From NCBI GenBank assembly GCA_029260345.1, contig JAJDDK010000006.1, positions 558,001-622,000 on the forward strand: DNA of 64,000 bases. The letters run 5' to 3'. This document shows, piece by piece, positions 55,742 to 64,000 of the stretch. The stretch comes from Phycisphaerales bacterium (lineage in GTDB: Bacteria; Planctomycetota; Phycisphaerae; Phycisphaerales; UBA1924). The translations under genes were made by a program, and so were the position numbers. Numbering within the stretch: the stretch's first letter is position 1; every line of letters begins with the position of its first letter. The notes under the pieces were generated by a model. The model ran no database searches. It worked only from the letters and a program-made list of their open reading frames with translations, and was not told where the DNA came from.

Positions 55742-57631
55742 GTGAATCGACGCGCGATATCGTGGAAAACAACTGGGGCAGTCAAGGCCGCTCTGGCGAC
55801 CGCTTGTCTGGCGCTCCTGCTCAGCGCCATCGTGAGCGGTTGTGGCGCCGCCCCGCGAAAACGATCACAGGCTGGCGCCACCCCCATCACCCGAGATGTG
55901 GACCCGATTCTTCGTGGCCTTGTGGGGTCGATGACCTCGCTTCGCGGCCGCGAACCCATGATGGTCTCGGGCTATGGCATTGTTGTTGGGTTGAATGGCA
56001 CGGGTTCGTCAGACATGCCGGTCAACGTTCGTTCGTACATGGAACGTGAAATGGCGCTTCGTGGCGTCGGTCAGGTGTCTCGTGGATTCGGGGAAATGTC
56101 TCCGTCGGAACTTCTCAACGATCCCAACACAGCCGTCGTTTTGGTGCAGGCGGCGATTCCCCCGGGCGCCCCAGACGGAACAAGATTCGACGTGCTTGTG
56201 CGCGCCTTGCCGGGCACCTCAACGACCAGCCTGGAAGGCGGGCGCCTCTGGACCACCAGTTTGTTCCGGGGCAACTTTGTGCCCGGCGGACCAGCCACCG
56301 AGCCGCTCGCTGAAGCCAATGGGCAGGTGTTCATCAATCCATTTGTTGACCCCGCGGAAGCCAGCGAGACGGCGTTCTCCAGCAATGCCGGGCGCATTCT
56401 CAATGGCGGCGAGGTCATTGAAGCGCTGGACCTCTTGCTCGTGCTTGATAACCCATCGCATGCGCGGGCACGTTCAATCGTTGCCGCGATCAACTCGAAA
56501 TTTCCTCAGGCGTCAGAAGATCGTCTTGCCGCCGCGTCCGGGCGCAGCGAAGAAGTCATTGAACTCAATGTTCCGTACAAGTATCGCAAGGACACGATTC
56601 GATTTATTCAGTTGGTCTTGCACACGCGAGTTGAAATGGCGTTTGCGCAGGAATACGCCGTGCGCTATACCCGAGCGCTCCGCGAGCAGCCCGCACTGGC
56701 GCAACAGATCATGTGGGGACTGCAATCGCTTGGCGCCATTGCGCTGCCGCAGATTCGCGAACTGTATGACTACTCGGAGTTGACGCCTCGACTTGCGGCG
56801 CTCGAAGCCGGGGCTGGTTTGAAGGATCCACTCGTCGAACCTCACCTGATTGAGCTCGCGGAAGAAGGGCCGCCAGCGTTGCGCACGCGCGCGATCGAGA
56901 TGTTGGGTGAATTGAAGCCGGATCCGTCGGCCAATCTGGCGCTGCGGCGACTGCTGAGCGCTGAGGAGATGGACGTTCGGGTCGCGGCGTACGAAGCGTT
57001 GCACCAACGGTTTGATCCAGCCATTGAGCGCACGCACTTTGACGGCAAATTCATGATGGACGTCGTCCCGTTCGGCGACCCCATGATCTACATCAACCAG
57101 CAGGGCCAGCCGCGCATTGTCCTCTTCGGAGCCAACACCGAGGTTGAGCGTCCAGCGTTCGTCGCCGCATGGGATGACCGTCTCATGCTCACGGCGGACG
57201 ATCCGGAATCAAACCTGCGGGTGTACTACCTCGACTATCGTTCCAACCGATCGACCACTGCTTCAGTGAAGCCGTCCGTCCCGGAGTTGATTGAGTTCTT
57301 TGAGCACAAGACGACTCCCGAAGCGCCGGCGCCGGGACTGAACATGACCTATTCAGAGGTCGTCGGCGCCTTGTACGAAGTCTGGCGTGCCGACGCGATT
57401 CCCGGGGTCTTTGTCGCTGAACAGGATCGTCTCATTGCGGAGCTCTTGCGGTCTTCGCAGACCATTGCGGCTAAGGAACGCCCAGAGACCAGCGGCGACG
57501 ATCCAGAAATTTATGAGCCCACAATGGCGCTTCCCGGTCAGGGGCAGGGCCCGAGATTGAGTGATCAACCCCGAAGCTACGTGGTGCCTCTCAAGCGAGC
57601 ATCGCAGACCAACGCCAATCCTCCTGACTGA
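55742..57631 (+). CDS. FlgI-like (flagellar P-ring domain) lipoprotein with HEAT-like repeats
   Basis: 629 residues from GTG 55742 (GAGGG spaced 5 bases before; ATG 55727 is a longer option). Signal peptide with lipobox VSGC (Cys34). Residues about 55-330 resemble the FlgI P-ring fold: YGIVVGLNGTGSSD, then NTAVVLVQAAIPPGAPDG and SLEGGRLWTTSLF. Residues 330-455 look like HEAT/PBS repeats (EEGPPALRTRAIEMLGELKP, EEMDVRVAAYEALHQRF). The C-terminal region is unrecognised with a disordered end. No flagellar gene is in the window, so the role outside flagella is unknown. Confidence 0.72.
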   Translation: MNRRAISWKTTGAVKAALATACLALLLSAIVSGCGAAPRKRSQAGATPITRDVDPILRGLVGSMTSLRGREPMMVSGYGIVVGLNGTGSSDMPVNVRSYMEREMALRGVGQVSRGFGEMSPSELLNDPNTAVVLVQAAIPPGAPDGTRFDVLVRALPGTSTTSLEGGRLWTTSLFRGNFVPGGPATEPLAEANGQVFINPFVDPAEASETAFSSNAGRILNGGEVIEALDLLLVLDNPSHARARSIVAAINSKFPQASEDRLAAASGRSEEVIELNVPYKYRKDTIRFIQLVLHTRVEMAFAQEYAVRYTRALREQPALAQQIMWGLQSLGAIALPQIRELYDYSELTPRLAALEAGAGLKDPLVEPHLIELAEEGPPALRTRAIEMLGELKPDPSANLALRRLLSAEEMDVRVAAYEALHQRFDPAIERTHFDGKFMMDVVPFGDPMIYINQQGQPRIVLFGANTEVERPAFVAAWDDRLMLTADDPESNLRVYYLDYRSNRSTTASVKPSVPELIEFFEHKTTPEAPAPGLNMTYSEVVGALYEVWRADAIPGVFVAEQDRLIAELLRSSQTIAAKERPETSGDDPEIYEPTMALPGQGQGPRLSDQPRSYVVPLKRASQTNANPPD

Positions 57632-57816
57632 ATGATGTGTTTTCCGCGGCAATCTGATTGGTGCATCTGTGGCCTCAACTCCGGCTGGCCGGGGCGGTTG
57701 GCGGCAGTCGCTGCGATCGGTCGATACACTCCCTCAGCCCCATGGATGGGGCTTGTCGGGCAGGACGGCCGCCAACGGTCGGGCCCGGCGTCATCGGCAT
57801 GGAGGCCGCCATCGTG

Positions 57817-60800
57817 ATGCGACTCGCCAAAGTCACGCTCTGCGGATTTAAATCGTTCGCAGACCGCACCGAATTCACCTTTGATGACGCGGTGACCTGC
57901 GTCGTCGGGCCCAATGGGTGCGGAAAGTCCAACATTGTGGATGCGATCAAGTGGGTGCTCGGTGAGCGCTCCGCGAAATCGCTGCGTTCCAAGGAGATGG
58001 CCGACGTCATCTTCGCCGGCAGCGCCGGACGCGCCCCCAGCGGTATGTCGAGCGTCACGCTCACTTTCGAGAATCCACTGCTCGAGAAGCCCATAGAGCC
58101 GACCGCCGAAGACGAAGCAATCTCCGATGGTTCGGACGATGACGGCGGTGACAGTCTGATCCAGCGATCCGGCCTTCGCCGGCGCCCCCTGCCGATTGAC
58201 ACCGAGATCGTGGACGTCGAGCGGCGTCTTTACCGCGATGGCGGCAGCCAATATCTGATCAACAACAAGAAAGCCCGGCTGCGCGACATCCGCGAGCTGT
58301 TCCTCGACACCGGCGTCGGCGCAGATGCCTATTCCATCATCGAACAGGGCAAAGTCGATGCGATGCTGCTCTCGTCTCCAGTGGAGCGGCGAACGGTCTT
58401 CGAGGAGGCCGCAGGCGTCGCCAAGTTCAAGGTGCGACGCATCGAAGCGCAGCGCAAGCTCGAACGCGCAGAAGTCAATCTGGTGCGGGCCCGAGAGCAA
58501 CTGGATTCCACGGAGCGCCGTTTGCGCACCGTGCGCAATCAGGCCGCCAAGGCGCGCCGATTCAAAGAGCTTGATGCGCGCTATCGCGGTTTGCGACTCG
58601 GGCTGATGCTTGTGCAGTACGACGAATTGCGACAGCGGCTTGATGGATTGACGTCGCGATTGCATGGGCTCGAATCCGAGCGCCGCCGCGCCGCAGAACA
58701 GCTTGAATCGCTCGAATCCGAAAAGCAGGATTCGGAACTCACGCGGCACGATCTCATATCGCGCCAGCGCGAACTGGACACCGCCCGCCAACAGGCTGAG
58801 CACGAAGCACAGCATGCCCTTCAGCGTGAACAGCTCACCCGGCGATCGCAGGAAGAAACAGCGTCGCAGCTTCAGTCGGATCGCGCACGCCTGGATGAAC
58901 TCGATCGAGCCGCGGCTGAAATCGCCGATGAGATCACCTCGCATACGAATGAAGTCTCCAGTCTCGAAGCTGAAGTGGCGACTGCGGAACAAGAACTTTC
59001 GGCCCAGACAGAGCGCCGCGCTGCGTTGCAGTCCGAACAGATTGATCAGCGGCATCGGGTATCGGAGAAAGAAGCGTCCGTCGCGAAGATCGCCCGCGAA
59101 CACGCCGGCCTGACAGCGCGGCTTGATTCTGAACGCGGTCGAATCGAGTCAATGACGGAGCAGATCGAACAGCACGCCGGCGCCATCACCACGCTTGAAG
59201 AGGAACGCGCCGGTCTTGAGTCCGCATTCGCGGCGTCGGAATCCAATGGCGCCGATCTTTCCCGGCGCATGACGCAGGTTCAGACAGAACTCAACGATTT
59301 CGATGAGCGATCGGCGCTGCTGACCGACGATCAGCGGCGTCTGGGAGATCGGCTCAACGCGCTTGAACAACGCCGCATCGGTCTGGACAGCCGACGTCAA
59401 ACGTTGCGTGAGATGGTCGAATCGCATGTGGGCTTGGGCGATGCCGCTCTCGATGTGTTGCAGCGTCGCGACACCGGCGACGCGGAAGGACCATTCGCCG
59501 GCGTACTGGCGCCACTTGCGGATCTCATTGAGACGAACGCCAGTGACGCCCGAGCCGTGGAGGCCGCGCTGGGGACGAATCTTCAAGCGCTTGTCGCCCA
59601 ATCAATGACCGGCCTGATAGATTCCGGCGCGCTCGAATCGCTCACCGGTCGCGTCGTGTTTCTTGATGCGGCGACGACAGCGCCGCCCGACAGCGACCTG
59701 GACATTCCAAATGGGGTCACACCAGTCACCCACCTCGTTCGATGTGATGCGCGGATCGAAGGCGTCATCGCGCGGCTTCTCCACAATTCGTATCTCGTGC
59801 GCGATCTCGACGCGGCGATGATGCTCTCCTCCGGACCGTTGCGTGGCGCTCGATTCGTCACATCATCCGGCGAGATCTATGAATCAAGCGGGCGCCTGGT
59901 CGCCGGTGTGACCGGCGAAGGCGAAGCGGGCGGGTTGCTGCAACGCCGCGCCGAATTGCAGAGTCTCGACGCTGAGATCTCGACGCTCGACGCCGCAATC
60001 GGAGAAGGACAGCAGGAGCTTCAAGGCGTTGATGCACGCGCCGCGAGCCTGGATTTGGCTCGGTCGGAGTCACGTCAGCGTTTGGCCGATCTTGAGCGCT
60101 CGATGATTGCGGAAGAGAGCCGCATGGAGCGCATTCGCACGGATCTTGGCCGATTGGATCGTGAAATGCCGCGGCTCCGCGCCGAGCAGGAACAAAGTCG
60201 GGAACGACTCGATCGCATACACGCCGAGTGCGCAGAGCTTGAGCAGCGCATCGGAAAGCTGCAGCGCCTTCACGATGAACTCGAGGCGGAAGCTACGGAG
60301 ATGCGAGCGTCCTACGAAGCGCGGCAGCGTGCCATGGAGGAAGCGGCAGAAAGCGTGAGCGCCGCACGGGTGCTCGTCACGCAGCGAAGTGAAAAATTAC
60401 AAGGGGTGCGCGGCGAGCTTCGTCGCGCGGCGGTGCGATCAGAAGAAATCGCACGCGAGTTGGAATCGAGCCGAACCCACATTGAGTCCCGCGAAGCGCG
60501 ATTGACTGAGCTTCGAGACGTCATTGCCCAGTCCACAGAAGCGCAGCGCATCGCAAAGGAAGCGGCCGAGACTGCGACCGCCTCTCTTGACGAACTCGAA
60601 GGCGAACTCACGGATGCTCAGGAGCAATGTGATCGGTTGGCGGAGAGCGTCGGCGCTTCACGCGATCGCGTGCGGCATCTCGAACGCGACTGGAACGCCG
60701 TTGAGCTTTCGCGCCGTGAAATCGAAGTGAAGCGCGAAGGGCTGGAGCAGCGCGCCGTTGACGAACTGGAGATCGAACTACCCTCCGAACTCCTCGCCTA

Positions 60801-61686
60801 TCGCGAATTGCTGACCGACGACGAGGTCATCCCGATTCGCGAAGACGAAGCGGCAACTGAGGTTGAGGCGCTCCGCGACGAAATTCGCCGCCTTGGCAAT
60901 GTCAATCTCGACGCCATTGATGAGGAAACGCGTTTAGAGGACCGCAACGAAGATCTGGCGCAACAGGTCGCGGACATTGACGCCGCGCGTGAGCGCCTTG
61001 AGACGCTCATCACGCACCTCAACAATGCGTCGCGCGATCGCTTCCGTGATGTGTTCGAGACCATCCGCGAGAACTTTGCGGGTGATCAGGGCATGTTCCG
61101 CAAACTCTTCGGCGGCGGCAATGCGGAAATCCGCCTGATGCCGAACGACGGGACGGGCGAAGTGGACTGGCTCGAGAGCGGGGTTGAAATTATCGCATCG
61201 CCTCCCGGCAAGCGGCCGCGCTCGATCAATCAGTTGTCCGGTGGTGAAAAAACGATGACCGCCGTCGCGCTGCTGATGAGCATCTTCGAGAGCAAAGTGT
61301 CGCCGTTCTGTCTGCTGGACGAAGTGGACGCGGCATTGGATGACGCCAACGTTGAGCGATTCTGCGGCATCATGCAGGAGTTCCTTGATCGCAGCCACTT
61401 CATTGTGGTGACGCACAATCGGCGAACGATGCAATTCGCCGATCGACTTTACGGCGTCACGATGCAGGAGCGCGGCGTGTCGAAGCGCGTAAGCGTGTCG
61501 CTCGACCAGGTCGGCGACAACGGCGAAATCCGAGCCACAGGTGACGACGAGACAGAAGCCGCGCCAAAGCCGATGCGCGCTAAATCGCGGCGTTCACTTG
61601 CGGCCATGCGCGAGAACAAGGCGCCCATCGAAGTCGAAGACCCCTCGCACGAATCGCTGGCGGTGGATGCAACGTCAACTACTTGA
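57817..61686 (+). CDS. smc: Chromosome segregation protein SMC
   Basis: 1289 residues. Walker [17 protein letters not shown] with [14 protein letters not shown]-terminal head to about 200; long coiled coil with heptads; hinge about residues 560-720 ([20 protein letters not shown] and [13 protein letters not shown]); second coiled coil; C-terminal head with [19 protein letters not shown] and the Walker B/D-loop [14 protein letters not shown]-driven condensin for chromosome folding. The C-terminus has about 60 extra hydrophilic residues. ATG 57817 (or GTG 57814) starts at [14 protein letters not shown], the normal first strand. Confidence 0.95.
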   Translation: MRLAKVTLCGFKSFADRTEFTFDDAVTCVVGPNGCGKSNIVDAIKWVLGERSAKSLRSKEMADVIFAGSAGRAPSGMSSVTLTFENPLLEKPIEPTAEDEAISDGSDDDGGDSLIQRSGLRRRPLPIDTEIVDVERRLYRDGGSQYLINNKKARLRDIRELFLDTGVGADAYSIIEQGKVDAMLLSSPVERRTVFEEAAGVAKFKVRRIEAQRKLERAEVNLVRAREQLDSTERRLRTVRNQAAKARRFKELDARYRGLRLGLMLVQYDELRQRLDGLTSRLHGLESERRRAAEQLESLESEKQDSELTRHDLISRQRELDTARQQAEHEAQHALQREQLTRRSQEETASQLQSDRARLDELDRAAAEIADEITSHTNEVSSLEAEVATAEQELSAQTERRAALQSEQIDQRHRVSEKEASVAKIAREHAGLTARLDSERGRIESMTEQIEQHAGAITTLEEERAGLESAFAASESNGADLSRRMTQVQTELNDFDERSALLTDDQRRLGDRLNALEQRRIGLDSRRQTLREMVESHVGLGDAALDVLQRRDTGDAEGPFAGVLAPLADLIETNASDARAVEAALGTNLQALVAQSMTGLIDSGALESLTGRVVFLDAATTAPPDSDLDIPNGVTPVTHLVRCDARIEGVIARLLHNSYLVRDLDAAMMLSSGPLRGARFVTSSGEIYESSGRLVAGVTGEGEAGGLLQRRAELQSLDAEISTLDAAIGEGQQELQGVDARAASLDLARSESRQRLADLERSMIAEESRMERIRTDLGRLDREMPRLRAEQEQSRERLDRIHAECAELEQRIGKLQRLHDELEAEATEMRASYEARQRAMEEAAESVSAARVLVTQRSEKLQGVRGELRRAAVRSEEIARELESSRTHIESREARLTELRDVIAQSTEAQRIAKEAAETATASLDELEGELTDAQEQCDRLAESVGASRDRVRHLERDWNAVELSRREIEVKREGLEQRAVDELEIELPSELLAYRELLTDDEVIPIREDEAATEVEALRDEIRRLGNVNLDAIDEETRLEDRNEDLAQQVADIDAARERLETLITHLNNASRDRFRDVFETIRENFAGDQGMFRKLFGGGNAEIRLMPNDGTGEVDWLESGVEIIASPPGKRPRSINQLSGGEKTMTAVALLMSIFESKVSPFCLLDEVDAALDDANVERFCGIMQEFLDRSHFIVVTHNRRTMQFADRLYGVTMQERGVSKRVSVSLDQVGDNGEIRATGDDETEAAPKPMRAKSRRSLAAMRENKAPIEVEDPSHESLAVDATSTT

Positions 61687-62589
61687 CGGAATCGCGACAT
61701 CACTGATGAATCGAATGGTGTGATCCACGAGCGTCTTCAGCGCTGGAGATAGCGCGGCGTCCGGATCAGCAGGATTCACCGTATTCATGATGTGATTGGT
61801 TTCCGGGAGAATCAGTGTCTCGGCGATCGGGCACGCGCGTGCAATGCGTTCGGCTGATTCAGCAGGAACGGTCGGGTCGTCGGCGCCGTGCGCCACGAAC
61901 ACGGGGCAGAGGATTTGGGTGCAGAGCTCAATCAGGTCGTGATTCTCGGGTTCATCGCGCTGTTCGGTCAACCATGCCGAATCGACTCTGAGCGATTGCC
62001 CGGTGCGAACGGACGGAGAGACAATCGCGCCTTCGGTTTCGAACATTTCGATCGCATCTGGTGACAGATTGCAGGTTGAATCCGGCGCTGCGATGGTGAT
62101 GACGCCGGTGGGTTGTGGCGACACTCCATCACGAAAGCGCCGGCCTGCGGTCAGCAGGCATGCTGAGCCACCTCGGCTATGTCCCATCAAGATGATCGGT
62201 ACATCGGCGGCGCTTCCCGGCGCCTCGCCGGTGGCGACGGCGCGAAGCATGGCGCTGAGATCGAAGACCTGTTTGTTCCACGTGTCTTTCTCGAAGAGAT
62301 CAGGCCGAGCGAATGTTGAGACATCATCAGTCATGCCCGAGTGAGAAAAATTGAATCGGTGCACCACAATGGGCAGCGCATTGGCGAGCTGCGCCGACAG
62401 CACCGGGATGAATCCGTAGTCCTTGTATCCTTTAAAACCGTGCGCGAAGATAACATTCGCGCGAATGCCGCCATCGTCGGTGGCGCAGTCAGACGACACC
62501 AGGATCGTTTCACCCTCGGCGCCGTTAAGTGTCCAGTTGTGGGTCTTCACTGACTTGCTCGCAGAACAAGTCGCCATCACGTTGAGCAT
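61675..62589 (-). CDS. Alpha/beta-hydrolase (esterase-like)
   Basis: 304 residues. Oxyanion-loop [11 protein letters not shown] (near residue 50), nucleophile elbow [11 protein letters not shown] with Ser, acid in [12 protein letters not shown] and His in LPETNHIMN give a full catalytic triad. The N-terminus resembles dienelactone hydrolase/BAAT-like relatives. Substrate unknown. The stop overlaps the end of smc by 12 bases on the opposite strand. ATG 62589 or an in-frame ATG four codons on could be the start. Confidence 0.8.
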   Translation of the reverse strand: MLNVMATCSASKSVKTHNWTLNGAEGETILVSSDCATDDGGIRANVIFAHGFKGYKDYGFIPVLSAQLANALPIVVHRFNFSHSGMTDDVSTFARPDLFEKDTWNKQVFDLSAMLRAVATGEAPGSAADVPIILMGHSRGGSACLLTAGRRFRDGVSPQPTGVITIAAPDSTCNLSPDAIEMFETEGAIVSPSVRTGQSLRVDSAWLTEQRDEPENHDLIELCTQILCPVFVAHGADDPTVPAESAERIARACPIAETLILPETNHIMNTVNPADPDAALSPALKTLVDHTIRFISDVAIPSSS

Positions 62590-62619
62590 CGAGGCTTCGT
62601 CGCGGGGCGAAAGCGTATG

Positions 62620-63645
62620 TCAGAGCCGCTCAATCACTGCATCAGTAAACGCGCGGGTGCCGAGATCGCCACCGAGATCGCGCGTTTTCTGGCCATCTTC
62701 AAGCGCGGAATTGTAAGCGCCCTTGATGCGCTTGGCGGACTTCCGGGCATTTTCGTCGTTCCGGGACTCGGAGATATGATTCAGCATCATCGCGGCGGAC
62801 ATCACGATGGCCAGCGGATTGGCGACATCCTGACCGGCGATGTCCGGCGCTGATCCGTGGACCGCCTCAAAGACGGCGTCCGTGTCACCGATGTTGGCGC
62901 CCGGTGTGACGCCAAGCCCCCCCACCAGCCCGGCGCACAGGTCCGACATGATGTCGCCGTACAGGTTCTCGCAAAGAATGATGTCGAACTGCGACGGATC
63001 CTGAACGATCCGCATGGATCCGGCGTCAATGATGACTTCTTCATACCGGATATTGCGATAATCGCGTTCGTGAACCAACCTGGATTGCTCGATGAAGAGG
63101 CCGTCAGACAGCTTCATGATGTTGGCCTTGTGGAACGAAGTGACTTTTTCGCGTCCTCTATCCGTGGCATACCGGAACGCCCACTGGGCGATGCGTAAGC
63201 ATGCTTCGCGCGTCGCCACCTTCATTGAAACGATCACATCTTCCGTGATGCGATTCTCGATGCCGCTGTAAAGGCCTTCCGTATTTTCACGGACGACAAT
63301 CAAATCAACATTTTCAAAACGTGTCTTTACGCCGGGCAAACTACGCACCGGTCGCACGGCGGCATAAAGATTTAGTTTCTTTCGCAGCGCGACATTGACG
63401 GAGCTGAATCCGCCGCCGACAGGGGTCGTGCAAGGGCCCTTGAGGGCAACACCATGCTCGCGGACCGCCTCGATCGTGTCCTGCGGAAGGACGTGATCGG
63501 CGCCGCGCTCGAGCGCGGCGACACCGGCGTGCCGCTCAACAAATGTGACCGGGGCTTCTGCGGCCTCGAGAATGCGTCGTGCGGATGCGGTCACTTCAGG
63601 ACCGATGCCGTCACCGGGAATCATCACCACCGTATGCGTCGTCAT
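62620..63645 (-). CDS. Isocitrate dehydrogenase, NAD-type
   Basis: 341 residues. Decarboxylates isocitrate to 2-oxoglutarate. Typical parts: VMIPGDGIGPEV, the TTPVGGGFSSVNVALRKKL segment (conserved Ser and Arg for substrate), the next RPVRSLPGVK, VVRENTEGLYSGIE, VTSFHKANIMKLSDGLF (Lys/Asn) and ENLYGDIMSDLCAGLVGG with the metal Asp. The fold is shared with isopropylmalate dehydrogenase, but GGGFxSxNVALR is an isocitrate dehydrogenase sign. ATG 63645 begins MTTHTVVMIP; the upstream frame lacks homology. Starts 10 bases after the hldD stop. Confidence 0.87.
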   Translation of the reverse strand: MTTHTVVMIPGDGIGPEVTASARRILEAAEAPVTFVERHAGVAALERGADHVLPQDTIEAVREHGVALKGPCTTPVGGGFSSVNVALRKKLNLYAAVRPVRSLPGVKTRFENVDLIVVRENTEGLYSGIENRITEDVIVSMKVATREACLRIAQWAFRYATDRGREKVTSFHKANIMKLSDGLFIEQSRLVHERDYRNIRYEEVIIDAGSMRIVQDPSQFDIILCENLYGDIMSDLCAGLVGGLGVTPGANIGDTDAVFEAVHGSAPDIAGQDVANPLAIVMSAAMMLNHISESRNDENARKSAKRIKGAYNSALEDGQKTRDLGGDLGTRAFTDAVIERL

Positions 63646-63655
63646 GGGAGCGAGT

Positions 63656-64000
63656 TTATCGACTCCGCGCCGTGGCGAGGTAAGCGCTGTAATCCGCAAT
63701 TGCTTTCTTTGGCTCAAACCGCGGCGACCAGCCCAGTGCATTCGTCGCCTCCGACAAATCGGCACAGGTGAAATCCTGATAAAACGCGCGAATCTCAGGT
63801 GGCATTTCGAAATATTCGGTCGCCGAATCCTTCGCCGTGGCGCCAAGACCGGCCCGCACGGCGTCCGCAATGTCGTTGAAGGATGTCGGCGTTCCGTAGC
63901 CGCAGTTGTACACGCCGGGTGTCGCTTCGGGTGACGCCGCCGCGAGCGTGCATTCCACGACGTCCATCACGAACACCTGATCCCGAGCTTGCTCACCGTC
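63656..64000 (-). CDS. hldD: ADP-L-glycero-D-manno-heptose 6-epimerase, C-terminal part (5' partial)
   Basis: 115 residues of a truncated extended short-chain dehydrogenase/epimerase, running off the window edge. DGEQARDQVFVMDVVE at the edge, GVYNCGYGTPTSFNDIADAV, EYFEMPPEIRAFYQDFTCAD and ALGWSPRF match the C-terminal substrate-binding half of HldD/RfaD, which makes the heptose donor for LPS core. Other NAD-dependent sugar epimerases share the fold, so specific assignment is likely, not certain. The catalytic Tyr-x-x-x-Lys lies outside the window. Confidence 0.75.
   Translation of the reverse strand, partial: DGEQARDQVFVMDVVECTLAAASPEATPGVYNCGYGTPTSFNDIADAVRAGLGATAKDSATEYFEMPPEIRAFYQDFTCADLSEATNALGWSPRFEPKKAIADYSAYLATARSR

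Noticed and set aside
57577-59103. Minus-strand open frame of 508 codons opposite the smc head
   Set aside because: Shadow of the smc coiled coil; repetitive and low-quality translation.

Overview
The window is a chromosomal stretch of a GC-rich, Gram-negative-type, respiring bacterium. The best fit is the phylum Planctomycetota, probably Phycisphaerae-like. This is inference, resting on several traits together: a pilin-like protein with an HGG...FDGHV tail, a formylglycine sulfatase lipoprotein, a FlgI-domain lipoprotein with HEAT-like repeats, a DUF1844 protein, a K+-type membrane pyrophosphatase, and many small lipoproteins in otherwise housekeeping neighbourhoods. Genes are tightly packed, often with stop/start overlaps of 1-4 bases, and there is no prophage, insertion sequence or CRISPR array.

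Layout. 1-8 kb: trpG, two unknown genes, then a minus-strand operon guaD-like/rhomboid-TPR/trpF, citrate synthase, a lipoprotein and a NYN/YacP protein. 8-19.4 kb: rpsU (bS21), K+-type membrane pyrophosphatase with a large extra loop, rsfS, a histidine kinase, a SurA/parvulin-like lipoprotein with yraN, a DUF1844 protein, and the sdhCAB operon (di-heme type). 19.4-31.4 kb (minus strand): rplK-rplA-rplJ-rplL-rpoB-lipoprotein-rpoC, with a hairpin/T-tract between rplL and rpoB and a clear terminator after rpoC. No secE/nusG lies upstream of rplK. 31.5-41.6 kb: TPR-type secreted protein, amidohydrolase-like protein, NAD(P)HX epimerase, pdxH, dnaB, pilin-like protein, a lipoprotein, class II aldolase, and a Cache-HAMP-SpoIIE phosphatase. 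41.7-44.2 kb: a large sulfatase lipoprotein.

44.5-47.0 kb is compositionally different (visibly AT-rich) and holds a compact three-gene cassette: an aminoglycoside-phosphotransferase-fold kinase, a class I SAM methyltransferase and a small P-loop nucleotide-kinase-like protein. The reading frames overlap or touch, so they are probably co-translated. This is the best candidate for an undescribed system here. It is followed by a cluster of dispersed palindromic repeats, some inserted in frame in bioF.

49-64 kb: an HU/IHF protein, tRNA-Arg(TCT), soluble pyrophosphatase, a ctaB-ABC transporter-SCO1 run that looks like a heme/copper cytochrome oxidase assembly unit, a saccharopine-dehydrogenase-type enzyme, the FlgI-like lipoprotein, smc, an alpha/beta hydrolase, NAD-type isocitrate dehydrogenase, and the C-terminal part of hldD running off the end.

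Together the genes describe core information processing (RNA polymerase, ribosomal stalk, DnaB, SMC, HU), an aerobic TCA/respiratory chain (GltA, IDH, SdhCAB, CtaB, SCO1), two kinds of pyrophosphatase, and an envelope with heptose-containing glycolipid and many lipoproteins. All family assignments come from reading motifs by eye; no database search was run.
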